NCBI GenBank assembly: GCA_964036045.1
Contig: OZ038380.1
Location: 124,788,899-124,852,898, forward strand
DNA: 64,000 nt
Origin: Eutreptiella sp. 'Long Island Sound 2002'
Taxonomy: Eukaryota; Euglenozoa; Euglenophyceae; Eutreptiales; Eutreptiaceae
Reading direction: 5' to 3'
Of this stretch, positions 32,303 to 41,165 are shown one piece after another. The position numbers and the translations under genes were made by a program. Within the stretch, counting starts at the first letter, position 1, and every line of letters starts with the position of its first letter. The notes under the pieces were generated by a model. The model was given only the letters and a program-made list of their open reading frames with translations, did not search any database and was not told where the DNA came from.

Positions 32303-34047
32303 GCACAGCTCGCACCCTTGGTGAAGCACAACAACCCCCCCCCCCCACCCCCCCCTCCTCCACTCCTATGACTACTGACCAGGATCCCCGCAGAGGTGAT
32401 CCAAGTGCGTCCAACGTCCCAGCCTGTGCGCTGCGATGTGGACCCCCAGGTGCAACCGAAGTTGCAGGCGGTGTGCATGCTGACAATGAGAACCAGGGCC
32501 GAGAGGTAATGGAGAACATAGGGCCAGCTGCTGCAGAAGAATGCCTCACCCCATACCCCGGTTGCGGTGCTGAGTCACTCTCTGATCAGGGATCCCCTGT
32601 GCCCCTAGCACAACGCCCACCACAGGTTTCATTGAGTGGGCAAGATAGTGAAATGGCACCCCCAGATATGGATAGCAGTATGGAGACGGCATGCACTGTC
32701 GTGGCACCTAGTCAGTCCAGCACGGATGGCTCAGAGCCATGTAACAGCCCCCCCTCAGGCAAGAAAGCAATGCCTAGGGATCCCAACCCCATGCCTGCTG
32801 CAAAGCGTGTGCGGCTAGGGGCGGATGGGGCCGCAGCAATTGACTGTGACAATCCTAACCAGAAGGTTGAGGAGGATAAAATCAAGGCTCGTGCCAGTAG
32901 GGAGCTGCCTACCATCCGGCAACTGAAGTTACGGTTGGCACGTGATGAGTATGTCGCCGGTGCATGTTTTTTTTATGCAACTGCCCTCAGCCTCCATGCG
33001 CTCCGCAGTGAGACCCCCTTAACTGGAGTGGACCTCCGAGTCCAGGCAACCACAATGTACAGGGAACGGTGTGGGATAGAGGTTAAGGAGAGTGCTCTAA
33101 GTGTTTGTAGGGCCTTGGAAGCGAATAATTGGGAAGGGAAGCCCTGTGGGGGAAGGCCCGACCATTTTCGACATCTCGCCCACCACATCGATGGGAAGGT
33201 TGTGTTGTTGCGTACAAACACACCCAAAATAATGGATTCAAGGTTTGGCCCGGACACTGCTGTGACGTCTGCTGCAGTTTGGAGTCCGGGTATGGGAGAA
33301 GCCAAAGTGTACCGTACAATCCAGGAGATGGAGGAAGCTTGTGAACAAGCATGCGTGATCGTCGTTGGTGAGGCCGAACGTGATGGGCATCGGCCGGGAG
33401 GACATTACCGGGGCGCCAGCTACGACCGCTCGTTGCAGGTAGCACCTTTGTGTGTCTTGCATGGCATAATGGGGACACTGCTGTACACTAGAGAGACGTT
33501 AGGACAGTTCTCCTTGCGAAGGCTGCAGTTGGGTGTCGGTGGGAGCAAAGGACATGCAGTGAAAGGGGATTGTCGCCGGTCGCAGCTTGTGCAAGGGACA
33601 CAGGAGCATGGCCCCCTTGTGATGATGGTGAACCGCATTGCAAGGAAGTTGGTACCAAAGTGGTTCACATGGACTACAATACAGCTGTCATGCAATGAGA
33701 CGACACCTCCCCATCAACATCGTTTTGATAGTACCCCGTGGTCAGTAGTGTTCTCCACGGGGCGGCACGTGGGTGGTGAGATCTGGGTGGAAGAGGGAGG
33801 CGTTGGCAGTGGTCCACATGGCAGACCAGGGAGAAGGCAGTGCCCAGATGGCATTAGCCGTCCGGGGCATAGGTACCGTGTCGATAGGCAACCTGTAGTG
33901 GTCCGCACTGGGGCATGGCATGCTACTTGCCCATGGAAGGGGGATAGGCGATTGGTGGTGCTTTACGGCCGTGGAGAGTGGCAGAGTTTGCCTGCTTCAC
34001 ACCGCAAGTTCTTGCAGCAACATGCCTTCCGCCTGCCTGCAGGTTAG
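32269..34047 (+). CDS. Copy C linker and OTU-like cysteine protease ORF
   Basis: 592-codon open frame. Residues ~1-170 are Pro/Ser-rich with a basic cluster (AAKRVRLG). The protease-like domain spans about 215-390: nucleophile Cys233 in AGACFFYATALS and His379 in GGHYRGASY, separated by a DLRVQATTMYRE-type helix and a FRHLAHHIDGKVVLL strand region, the order seen in OTU proteases. The DG before the Cys is VAG, so activity is uncertain. Residues ~400-592 are unassigned and end in a basic, Trp-rich segment. Family role: deconjugation of ubiquitin-like proteins or self-processing. TAG at 34045-34047. The frame continues into USP-hAT if the mini-intron at 34043 is removed. Confidence 0.6.
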   Translation: MHLEGGTKEAIGTARTLGEAQQPPPPTPPSSTPMTTDQDPRRGDPSASNVPACALRCGPPGATEVAGGVHADNENQGREVMENIGPAAAEECLTPYPGCGAESLSDQGSPVPLAQRPPQVSLSGQDSEMAPPDMDSSMETACTVVAPSQSSTDGSEPCNSPPSGKKAMPRDPNPMPAAKRVRLGADGAAAIDCDNPNQKVEEDKIKARASRELPTIRQLKLRLARDEYVAGACFFYATALSLHALRSETPLTGVDLRVQATTMYRERCGIEVKESALSVCRALEANNWEGKPCGGRPDHFRHLAHHIDGKVVLLRTNTPKIMDSRFGPDTAVTSAAVWSPGMGEAKVYRTIQEMEEACEQACVIVVGEAERDGHRPGGHYRGASYDRSLQVAPLCVLHGIMGTLLYTRETLGQFSLRRLQLGVGGSKGHAVKGDCRRSQLVQGTQEHGPLVMMVNRIARKLVPKWFTWTTIQLSCNETTPPHQHRFDSTPWSVVFSTGRHVGGEIWVEEGGVGSGPHGRPGRRQCPDGISRPGHRYRVDRQPVVVRTGAWHATCPWKGDRRLVVLYGRGEWQSLPASHRKFLQQHAFRLPAG

Positions 34048-37000
34048 TGGCGGTCAGCAAGGTGGAGCACGGCAACGGCCATGTGGCATGGCGAACCCCC
34101 CAAGTCACAATTGGTGTTGGCTTGGTACAACGTTGCAATGCCTCCTGTTAGCCTCTGGGGGACAGGAGGCCTTCCATGATGAGTGCCCAGATGATGTGGC
34201 AGTGTGGGCTACATGTTGGGGTGACGTTGTGGCAGGTATGACAGGTGCTGTGTACCGTCCACATGCCGTTGCGTGCCTGCTGGCGGATGAGGGACAGCCA
34301 ACTGTTACTCTGTGCCAGTGTACTGGTCGGTGTCAATGTGTCAGGAGGCCTCCCAAGTTTGAGTGGATGCAGCAGTCCGAGATGGCTGAGTGTTGGAAGC
34401 ACATGGTACCGAAACTGGTTCGTGCTGGTGTTCGTTCCCTGTCAGACTGCTTGTCTCATGAGCAATGGTGGCAGCGGTGCCCAGTGTGTGACGTGAAAGT
34501 CCACCAGGCTGGAGGTGAGTTGGGAATGCCCGCCCAGGTCCTCCATGTTACTAACCAGGGCCAGAGCGTGCGGGTGCGAATGAGGGAGGGAATGAGGGGC
34601 CGTTCGTTGGGCCGCCCTTCAAACGCCCCCCCATGTGGCTGTGGGGGGGATCTCCAGGAGGCCATTGTACTATCGTCACTAGTGTTCAACAAGTGGGCCC
34701 CACTCCATGTCCACAATCAACAGCTTCACAGCTTGACGGTGGATCATGAGTTTGTGGATATCAATGGGTACCAGTGGTCCCTGCGGGCCATGGTGCTACA
34801 TGTTGGACCAACTAGGGAGCAAGGGCACTTTATTGCTCACATTTTAGTTGGCGATGTGTGGTGGTTGTGTGATGATTCGTCCGTGAGCAGGGGACGGCCC
34901 CCAGCCACTTCACGAAAGGCGACATTCCTATTGTATGAGCGTACTCCCACGGAGATGGTGGGTCTGTCACAGGGCGGTTCACAAAGCAATCGTCTGCAGT
35001 CTGCAGCAACAACTGTCGACAGGCATGCCCGGAGCATGCCAAGTATCACCCCGTTGCGAGCCATGGCGCTGGCAACAGGTGAACCAGAGTCTACCAACCA
35101 CATTGGGGACGCAGAACCCTCCCCCTCACAGTTTGCAACACCAACTGTCAACAGGCATGCCCCGACCGTGCCAAGTGACACCCAGTTGCCAGCCATGGCG
35201 CTGCCAGCGGCCGATCCCGGATATGCCACACATGTGGGGGATGTGCAGCCCACCCCCGAGTTTATTGAAGCTGTGGCAAAGCTTGTACAAAAGCAAAGGG
35301 TACGGGTGAAACAGCATCTGCAGGTCCGTGTGCAAGCCCACCAGGCTCATCTCCGGGCACGTCATGAGAAGCAGTGGGATGAGAGGCATGCAGGTCAGGG
35401 CATGTCACACCGGTCTGTTTCCGAGTCCATAGAACAGGATAGAGCCCGATCTGCTGCATTGGCAGCAACGGGGAGCAATGCTTTTTCTGTGATGATGGGG
35501 GCAGCCCCCAGGCAACAGACAGCAGGGCCAAAGACACTGCAAGCATTTGTGGATGAGCATTGGCAGTTGCAGTTCACTGCCCAAGGGGGTGTAATGTGCA
35601 TATGTTGTTCATGGGCTGCTGAAACGGATTGTCCTGGGGTGAAGCGGCCACCGAAGGCTGCGGCAGCCTTGGTGAATGGGACATATGGCATGGGCATGCG
35701 TATGATGATTGCTACACCAAAGGGATGGCGTAAAGATGTCCTGGAGGGTCACCTTGGTGTGTCACGTGGCACGACCAGCAGCCGCAAGAAAATTGATAAT
35801 CCTGGCCGCCACCACTTGGCCGCCGAGGAGAGTTTCCGGGTGCACTGTGCAGAACGTTTTTGGGCACTGTGCCCCAATGCATCTGCATCTGCATGTGCAG
35901 TCAATGTGGCAGAGAGGAGCACTGTGTTCATTAGGGGTGAGGGCGTGGACCTCGGTGTACCTATGAGCGATGCGGTGGCAGCCATTTTGTCGCGCTTGGT
36001 GGAGGTGTACATTGGCCTCCGCATGTGCACATCCATCCGTGCAATCAGTGAACGCATTCTTCTGCATTGTGCGTTTACCTCCGAACCGGGCCATCATGTC
36101 TCTCGGCGATGGATAGTTGAGAGGGCCATGGTCGCAATGCATGGCGCCATGCAAGATGGTGTGTCAGAGACCTTGCAAAGAGCATTGTTCATTGCCTTGT
36201 TGTTGGATGGATCTGACCGGCAACGGCATCGCATCAATGAGTATGCCATCCTGCTCCTCTTTCCAGGCACTGGGCCACGGGGAATGTGTGAGGTGTTCCT
36301 TGGTGTGGTGGATGTAGCTTCAGGGGAGGCACAAGAGGTGACAGCACAGGTGGAGGCAGTGCTGCTGTCCTGGATGCCTGATCGTACCTGGTGGGCTCAG
36401 AAGGTTGTGGCTTTTGCGGTGGATGGTGCCTCTAACCTTGGTGTGCGTGGTGCCACTGCAAGGCAAGCTGTTGATGTGTCGGCAATGGAGCACAATGTGT
36501 TTGCCATGCTTGTGAAGTGGCTTTCCTTGCTAACCCCCTTGGGTGAGCCATGCCACGTGGTCCAGCGCAAGCTAGGCCTTGCCTTGGAGGCTGCCGGCCA
36601 AGTGCATGCTGACTACTTGGCAGCTGTGGGTCGCCAACGTGCATTGTACAACGGTGCGCGCCACTGGAAGGACCTCGAGAGGTGTGTCCAAGAGAACACC
36701 AGACCAGATACACGCAGCGGGTTGCGTTTGATCCCTGCTAGTCACCGTATCCGGTGGTCCGAGGCAAATGCCCGTCGCAACAAGGTGTTCTTGGCCAATG
36801 TGCCATGGGTGGCGAGGCATTTGGATTCCAAAACGCACCTCACCACCAAGGAGGAGGATGTGTGGGAGGATTGCCATGATGCAGGTTTGCTGTCATGGGC
36901 AGTGGCATACGGGGACATACTACATGGTACGCGCAGCTTCAACAACGTTGCACAGTTGCATGCACCAACAGGTGCCCACTTGACCAAGGCAACCGAAATG

Positions 37001-38491
37001 TTACAGGCACGGGTGGAAAAGGTGGCGAGGGAGGAGGGGCCAGGGTGGACTCAATTCCAAGAGCAAACTGTGACAGGTGCATGGCATGGCGTTGAATTGG
37101 TCCGGTTTGATGCCGATGGCCAGAGGTGCACAACCAGCCCCCCTTTTCCAGCCACAGAGGCACGGGCAGTCACAGACACACTGCTTGCTGGCATCAGGGA
37201 GGGACAGGGTACCATTGACCCCCGGGGTGTTCTTGAGTGTGCTGTGTTGCTTGACCACGGCCGTTGGCTTGCTCTACCAGCGGCTGATCGAGCCACATTT
37301 GGAGTGGATCTGCTGAAGCAGTTCATGGGCACACACCATGCTGAACTGGCAGCTGCGCATGTTAATGCTGCTCGTGCATTGGAAGAGTGGGAATCCTTCA
37401 AGGAGCATGTCGTGCGGACCTTCGCCAAGACCCCCATGTCCTGTATGTTGGAGGCCTTGACGCCGGAGCGGGAGCACGTCCAATGGGTGAATGTTTGGCG
37501 TGTTTTGGCATTGCTGCGCACATATTGCCCTGCTGAGGCTGCTGTTGAGCGTGCCATTTCGTTGCGTGGGAGGTTCACCAACAGTATGCATGATATGGAG
37601 GACACACATGTCCTTAGCATGTGCATGGCTTTGCATTGTAATCTGCCACCTTTGCGGCAGTGGGCGAAGGGGCAGGGTGTCGAGGTAGCCAGCAAGCTGG
37701 CAGCCAATGCACGCTTCGATGTGCGTCCCCGGCATAGGGTTTCGAATCGCATTGATCCGCGTACATCAGTGGAAGCGGCCATGTTGCAGTGCCTAGAAGG
37801 GGAGGCTGCAGTGGCAGACGATGGTGACATTTTGCCATCTTTTGGGGGGTCGGAAGTGCCACTGGCTTGTCAAGGCGCAACGCGCAGACGCGCTGACCGA
37901 CAAGCCCCGTCTCAGCACACTGAGGGCAATTTGGTCGAACCAGATGGTAGTCCTGCTCAGCATGGTGGCAACCATGACTTCTTCACTTTCCGAAGGGGCA
38001 TGGACTGTGCAATGTGCAGGCAATCTGTGCGCATCTGGTGCAACACATGTCTGGTTTGCCATACATGCTTCGTCAAGGATCCAAGACCGTGTGGTGAGGC
38101 AGTGGTGCAGGTTGTGGATGATGCAGCTGAGGCTGCTGAAAACAATAGTGAAGAGGAGGCAGTGGCACCACGGAAGTCCGACCCAAAGCGTGCCTTGGCC
38201 CGTGCACATGCCAAGTTGGTATGTGCTGCAAAATCAGGCACATTGCGTGACTGGACACGCGCTCGCATCTGTGATTGCTTGGCAAGCATGGGTGTGAAGG
38301 TGCCAAATAGCAAGACCCGGGGAGAAGCCCGAGAACTTGCTATGCAAGAGTTGTTGCCTTTGCTAGCCCAGATGGACTGTGACTGCGTCCCCCCAACGGA
38401 TCGTGTTACCCGTTCTGCTGCACCACCCAGCAGCTCACAACCATGTTCCCAAGTGCCGGTGGATGACATGGACGGACTCATTGATGAATGA
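33920..38491 (+). CDS. USP-like deubiquitinase fused to hAT transposase, 1523 codons
   Basis: Longest intact ORF of the window. The first ~40 codons overlap the OTU ORF and may be spurious. USP-like peptidase C19: Cys66 in NWCWLGTTLQCLL, zinc-ribbon-like cysteines ~137-210, His303 in GHFIAHI and Asp318/Asp319 in WWLCDDSSV, then FLLYERT. A linker with repeats (~340-430) leads to the hAT part: CxCC...H zinc-finger-like region (Cys560-His611), LLLDGSD (Asp763), FAVDGASNLG (Asp835), the CHVVQRKLGLAL motif (878-889) and the C-terminal dimerisation block with Glu1210 in AAVERAISLRGRF. After that come a C4-type finger (Cys1363-~1386) and a possible SAP-like segment (~1440-1480). Role: cut-and-paste transposition, with the protease domain perhaps processing the polyprotein or protecting the transposase from ubiquitin-dependent degradation. 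Confidence 0.85.
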   Translation: MLLAHGRGIGDWWCFTAVESGRVCLLHTASSCSNMPSACLQVSGGQQGGARQRPCGMANPPSHNWCWLGTTLQCLLLASGGQEAFHDECPDDVAVWATCWGDVVAGMTGAVYRPHAVACLLADEGQPTVTLCQCTGRCQCVRRPPKFEWMQQSEMAECWKHMVPKLVRAGVRSLSDCLSHEQWWQRCPVCDVKVHQAGGELGMPAQVLHVTNQGQSVRVRMREGMRGRSLGRPSNAPPCGCGGDLQEAIVLSSLVFNKWAPLHVHNQQLHSLTVDHEFVDINGYQWSLRAMVLHVGPTREQGHFIAHILVGDVWWLCDDSSVSRGRPPATSRKATFLLYERTPTEMVGLSQGGSQSNRLQSAATTVDRHARSMPSITPLRAMALATGEPESTNHIGDAEPSPSQFATPTVNRHAPTVPSDTQLPAMALPAADPGYATHVGDVQPTPEFIEAVAKLVQKQRVRVKQHLQVRVQAHQAHLRARHEKQWDERHAGQGMSHRSVSESIEQDRARSAALAATGSNAFSVMMGAAPRQQTAGPKTLQAFVDEHWQLQFTAQGGVMCICCSWAAETDCPGVKRPPKAAAALVNGTYGMGMRMMIATPKGWRKDVLEGHLGVSRGTTSSRKKIDNPGRHHLAAEESFRVHCAERFWALCPNASASACAVNVAERSTVFIRGEGVDLGVPMSDAVAAILSRLVEVYIGLRMCTSIRAISERILLHCAFTSEPGHHVSRRWIVERAMVAMHGAMQDGVSETLQRALFIALLLDGSDRQRHRINEYAILLLFPGTGPRGMCEVFLGVVDVASGEAQEVTAQVEAVLLSWMPDRTWWAQKVVAFAVDGASNLGVRGATARQAVDVSAMEHNVFAMLVKWLSLLTPLGEPCHVVQRKLGLALEAAGQVHADYLAAVGRQRALYNGARHWKDLERCVQENTRPDTRSGLRLIPASHRIRWSEANARRNKVFLANVPWVARHLDSKTHLTTKEEDVWEDCHDAGLLSWAVAYGDILHGTRSFNNVAQLHAPTGAHLTKATEMLQARVEKVAREEGPGWTQFQEQTVTGAWHGVELVRFDADGQRCTTSPPFPATEARAVTDTLLAGIREGQGTIDPRGVLECAVLLDHGRWLALPAADRATFGVDLLKQFMGTHHAELAAAHVNAARALEEWESFKEHVVRTFAKTPMSCMLEALTPEREHVQWVNVWRVLALLRTYCPAEAAVERAISLRGRFTNSMHDMEDTHVLSMCMALHCNLPPLRQWAKGQGVEVASKLAANARFDVRPRHRVSNRIDPRTSVEAAMLQCLEGEAAVADDGDILPSFGGSEVPLACQGATRRRADRQAPSQHTEGNLVEPDGSPAQHGGNHDFFTFRRGMDCAMCRQSVRIWCNTCLVCHTCFVKDPRPCGEAVVQVVDDAAEAAENNSEEEAVAPRKSDPKRALARAHAKLVCAAKSGTLRDWTRARICDCLASMGVKVPNSKTRGEARELAMQELLPLLAQMDCDCVPPTDRVTRSAAPPSSSQPCSQVPVDDMDGLIDE
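34043..34061 (+). other. Candidate 19-nt mini-intron joining OTU and USP frames
   Basis: AG|GTTAGT donor-like start and GCAAG end. Length 19 is 1 modulo 3, as required to join the OTU frame (phase 1) to the USP frame, giving ...FRLPAGGARQRPC.... The same GT and AG occur in copies A (6254-6272) and B (27587-27605). An AG at 34067 (25 nt) works equally well for frame. A programmed +1 frameshift, or simple overlapping ORFs, are alternatives. Confidence 0.35.
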
Positions 38492-39145
38492 CAGTCTTGG
38501 GGTTGCAGTGGTATTGTGCTTTTGCATGCCTGCTATGCCAATCCCCATGTTCTCCTTCTCTGCAGGTCCATTGATACATTAGCAAGCATCAGTATGCAAC
38601 GTTTTCCCAGTTCCGTTGGTTTTCCCTTTTCCCACATTTTCCCCAACGCCCCATTTTCCAAGAGGTATCGGTGTTTTTTTTTGGGGGGGGGGGGGTACTT
38701 GTGCTACATTGTTCCCAGAATTGCCTTTTCCGCATTTTCAAACCCCGTTTTCCCCCCAACCCAACCCATCATTTTCTTGAACTGAATGGTTGTGTGTTTT
38801 GGGGGCGGGGCCTTGTATCAGACTTTTCCTAGTGTTCCCTTCTCCACATTTTCCATTCCAACCTATTTTCCTTGACGCACAATTTTCCCGAGGTGAAGTT
38901 CCTCTGTGTCTATAGGGGGTGGGGTATTGCACTTTTATCCTAATTTTCCTGAGAAGTTGCTATGTGTCTTGGGGGTGGGGGGGTCTGCACTGTTATAACC
39001 ATTTTCCTGAACCCAAGTTCCTGTGTGTGTGTGGGGGGGGGGGGGGGCTGCACTTTTGCACTTTTATCAGACTTTTGCTTGGATGTGCTCTAATGTGGGT
39101 CCGCAACACGACATGCCAAATCAGACTTCAGACTTCAGACTTTAT
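38492..39145 (+). repeat. Copy C 3' flank: poly-G minisatellite and CAGACTT repeat
   Basis: After the stop codon, units of the form CATTTTCCTGAACCCAAGTTCCTGTGTGT plus a poly-G run (8-17 G) and CACTTTTAT repeat several times, with TTTTCCCACATTTTCCCCAAC-like sequence before them. It ends in a triple CAGACTT at about 39122-39145. No coding potential; probably the 3' untranslated or terminal region of the element. Confidence 0.8.
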
Positions 39146-39154
39146 ACCCATAGC

Positions 39155-39788
39155 TGCGGAGGTGCCACTGGCTTGCCAAGGCGCAACACGCAAACGGGAT
39201 GACCGACAAGTCCCGTCTGAGGACACTGTGGTCGAACCGGATGGTAGTCCTGCTCAGCATGGTGGCAACCATGACTTCTTCACTTACCGAAGGGGCATGG
39301 ACTGTGCAGTGTGCAGGTAGTCTGTGCACATCTGGTGCAACACATGTCTGGTTTGCCACACATGCTTTGTCAAAGATCCAAGACCATGTGGTGAGGCAGT
39401 GGTGCAGGTTGTGGATGATGTAGCCGAGGCTGCTGAAAATAACAATGAAGAGGAAGGAGTGGCACCACGGAAGTCCGACCCACAGCGTGCTTTGGCCGGT
39501 GCACAGGCCAAGCTGGTATGTGCCGCAAAGGCAAGCACATTGCGTGATTGAACACGCGCTCGCATCTGTTATTGCTTGGGTGCCATGGGTGTGAAGGTGC
39601 CATATAACAAGAACCGGCGACATCCCCGAGACATTGCTATGCAATAGGCATTGCCTTTGCTCGCCCAAATGGACTCTGATTGGGTCCCCCCAACGGATCG
39701 TGTTACCCGTTGTGTTGCACCACCCGGCAGCTCACAACCGTGTTCCCCAGTGCCGGTGGATGACAAGGACGGACTCATTGATGAATGA
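39155..39788 (+). pseudogene. Second, decayed copy of the hAT protein C-terminus
   Basis: Repeats 37855-38491 (EVPLACQGAT...DDxDGLIDE). The C4 finger is partly kept (MDCAVCR, then TAG at 39318-39320), with more stops at 39549-39551 and near 39645. Together with the flank that follows it forms unit 2 of a ~1.3-kb tandem duplication. Differences from unit 1 include several nonsense changes, so this unit is not under constraint. Confidence 0.85.
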
Positions 39789-40455
39789 CACAGTTTGGGT
39801 TGTAGTGGTGTTGTGCTTTTGCATGCTTGCTATGCCAATCCCCTTCGTTCCCATGTTCTCCTTCTCTGCACGTTCATGCATACATTAGCAAAGATAAGCA
39901 TGAATTGTATTTTTCATTTTCTGTCCGATGTTGTGCTCTAACGGTTTCCCATTTCTTTTGGTTTTCCCTTTCCCACATTTTCCCCAACCCCTCATTTTTT
40001 AAGAGGTCTGTGTGTTTTTTTTTGGGGGGGGCACTTTTGTCACATTTTTACCACAACTGCCTTTTACACATTTTAAAACCCCATATTTTCCCCATCATTG
40101 TATGCCCTGTATCCTTGCACCCTTGTATCAGACTTTTCCTAGTGTTCCCTTCTCCACATTTTCCATTCCAACCTATTTTCCCTAACCCACCATTCTCCTG
40201 AGGTGAAGTTCCTGTGTGGTCGTGGGGGGCGAGGGTACTGCACTTTTGTCACCATTCTCCTTTGAAGTTGCTATGTGTCTCTCGGGGGGGGGGGGGGGGC
40301 TGCACTGTTATCACCATTTTCCTGAACTCAAGTTCCTGTGTGTGTGTGGGGGGGGGGTGCACTTTTATCAGACTTTTACTTGGATGTGCTCTAATGTGGG
40401 TCTGCGACACAACATGCTAAATCAGACCTCAGACTTCAGACTTTATACCCATAGT
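39789..40455 (+). repeat. Second copy of the element 3' flank
   Basis: Repeats 38492-39145: GGTTTTCCCTTTCCCACATTTTC at ~39958, poly-G minisatellite units at ~40200-40360, and CAGACCTCAGACTTCAGACTT then TATACCCATAG at ~40425-40455. Confidence 0.8.
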
Positions 40456-40600
40456 TGAGGGGTTTGGCAGAGTTATGTGGGATGATATTGCATGTTGGCA
40501 ACGAATTCACCCAGGTTGTTGCAGCATTTGACAAAAAGAAGTACTTTAGTCATGCTGCTGTCAAGGAAAGTCTTCAGCTACCGCGACCGTAATGTTTGGA
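40456..40600 (+). pseudogene. Short open fragment, unknown
   Basis: About 45 codons open to a TAA (LRGLAELCGMILHVGNEF... to ...SLQLPRP). It starts where the 3' flank repeat ends, so it is probably debris of another gene or element. Family not recognised. Confidence 0.3.
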
Positions 40601-40678
40601 GTTCATCTCCTGCTTGGCAAGTCTAGGGTCTAGGATCAACTCGAATAAACCCCCCCCCCCCAAATACTGTACCCCGGG

Positions 40679-41165
40679 GTACGTTATTTGCTTGACGCTC
40701 AATAGGGCCAGGGGGGTATACTATTTGGGGGGTATACTAATTGGGGGGTATGGTATTTCAGCCCTTTCGCTGTCACCCTCACCCTCACCCCTCTTTGTCT
40801 TCTCTTTCGTCATAGGTATGCAGCCCTATCCTGATGAGTGGCAGCCGGCTTCGATGCTGATGCGGCTGTTGCGGATGTGTGTGTCACAGGTGCTGATGGA
40901 GCTGCAGCAGCACCTTCAGCTGCTGTGGCCCACGCCTCTAGCAGTGTTTCAAATGTAAAGAGGCAAACCACAATCACCGCTTTCTTCAAGTGAGCTACTG
41001 TGTAGTGGTGTTGAGACCGTGTCCCGAATCTGTTCGTGTTTCCTTTGCTTGTATGTGATGAAAAGGGGGTATACTGTTTGGCAAAACGCTTATCAAGCCA
41101 AGGGGGGTATAGTATTTGGGGGGGGTATAGTATTTGGGGGGGGGTACACTAATAGGGGGGGGGGG
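40679..41165. repeat. Direct repeats with GGGGTATACTATTTGG flanking a short exon
   Basis: Sequence of the type GTATACTGTTTGGC..ACGCT..GCCAAGGGGGG, followed by GGGGTATAGTATTTGG units, occurs at about 40679-40760 and again at 41066-41165. At 40660-40690 an imperfect palindrome AAATACTGTACCCC/GGGGTACGTTATTT precedes the first copy. Confidence 0.7.
40838..40993 (+). pseudogene. Possible terminal exon ending in a PIP-box-like motif
   Basis: Open frame without ATG, rich in Ala/Val/Asp. It ends KRQTTITAFFK and TGA at 40991-40993, matching the PCNA-interacting consensus QxxI/LxxFF at the extreme C-terminus. A pyrimidine-rich tract and AG at 40760-40815 look like a splice acceptor, but in the PIP frame a TGA (40835-40837) follows, so the acceptor would have to be the AG at 40838 or 40844, or the exon is frameshifted. 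The upstream exons are not identified. Confidence 0.35.

Noticed and set aside
33083-33695. Minus-strand frames within the OTU region
   Set aside because: Antisense shadows of the conserved plus-strand coding frame; the same in copy B and broken in A.
34043-34057. 15-nt GT...CAG intron in copy C
   Set aside because: The AG is not conserved in copies A and B, and 15 nt would not change the frame as needed; 19 or 25 nt fit.
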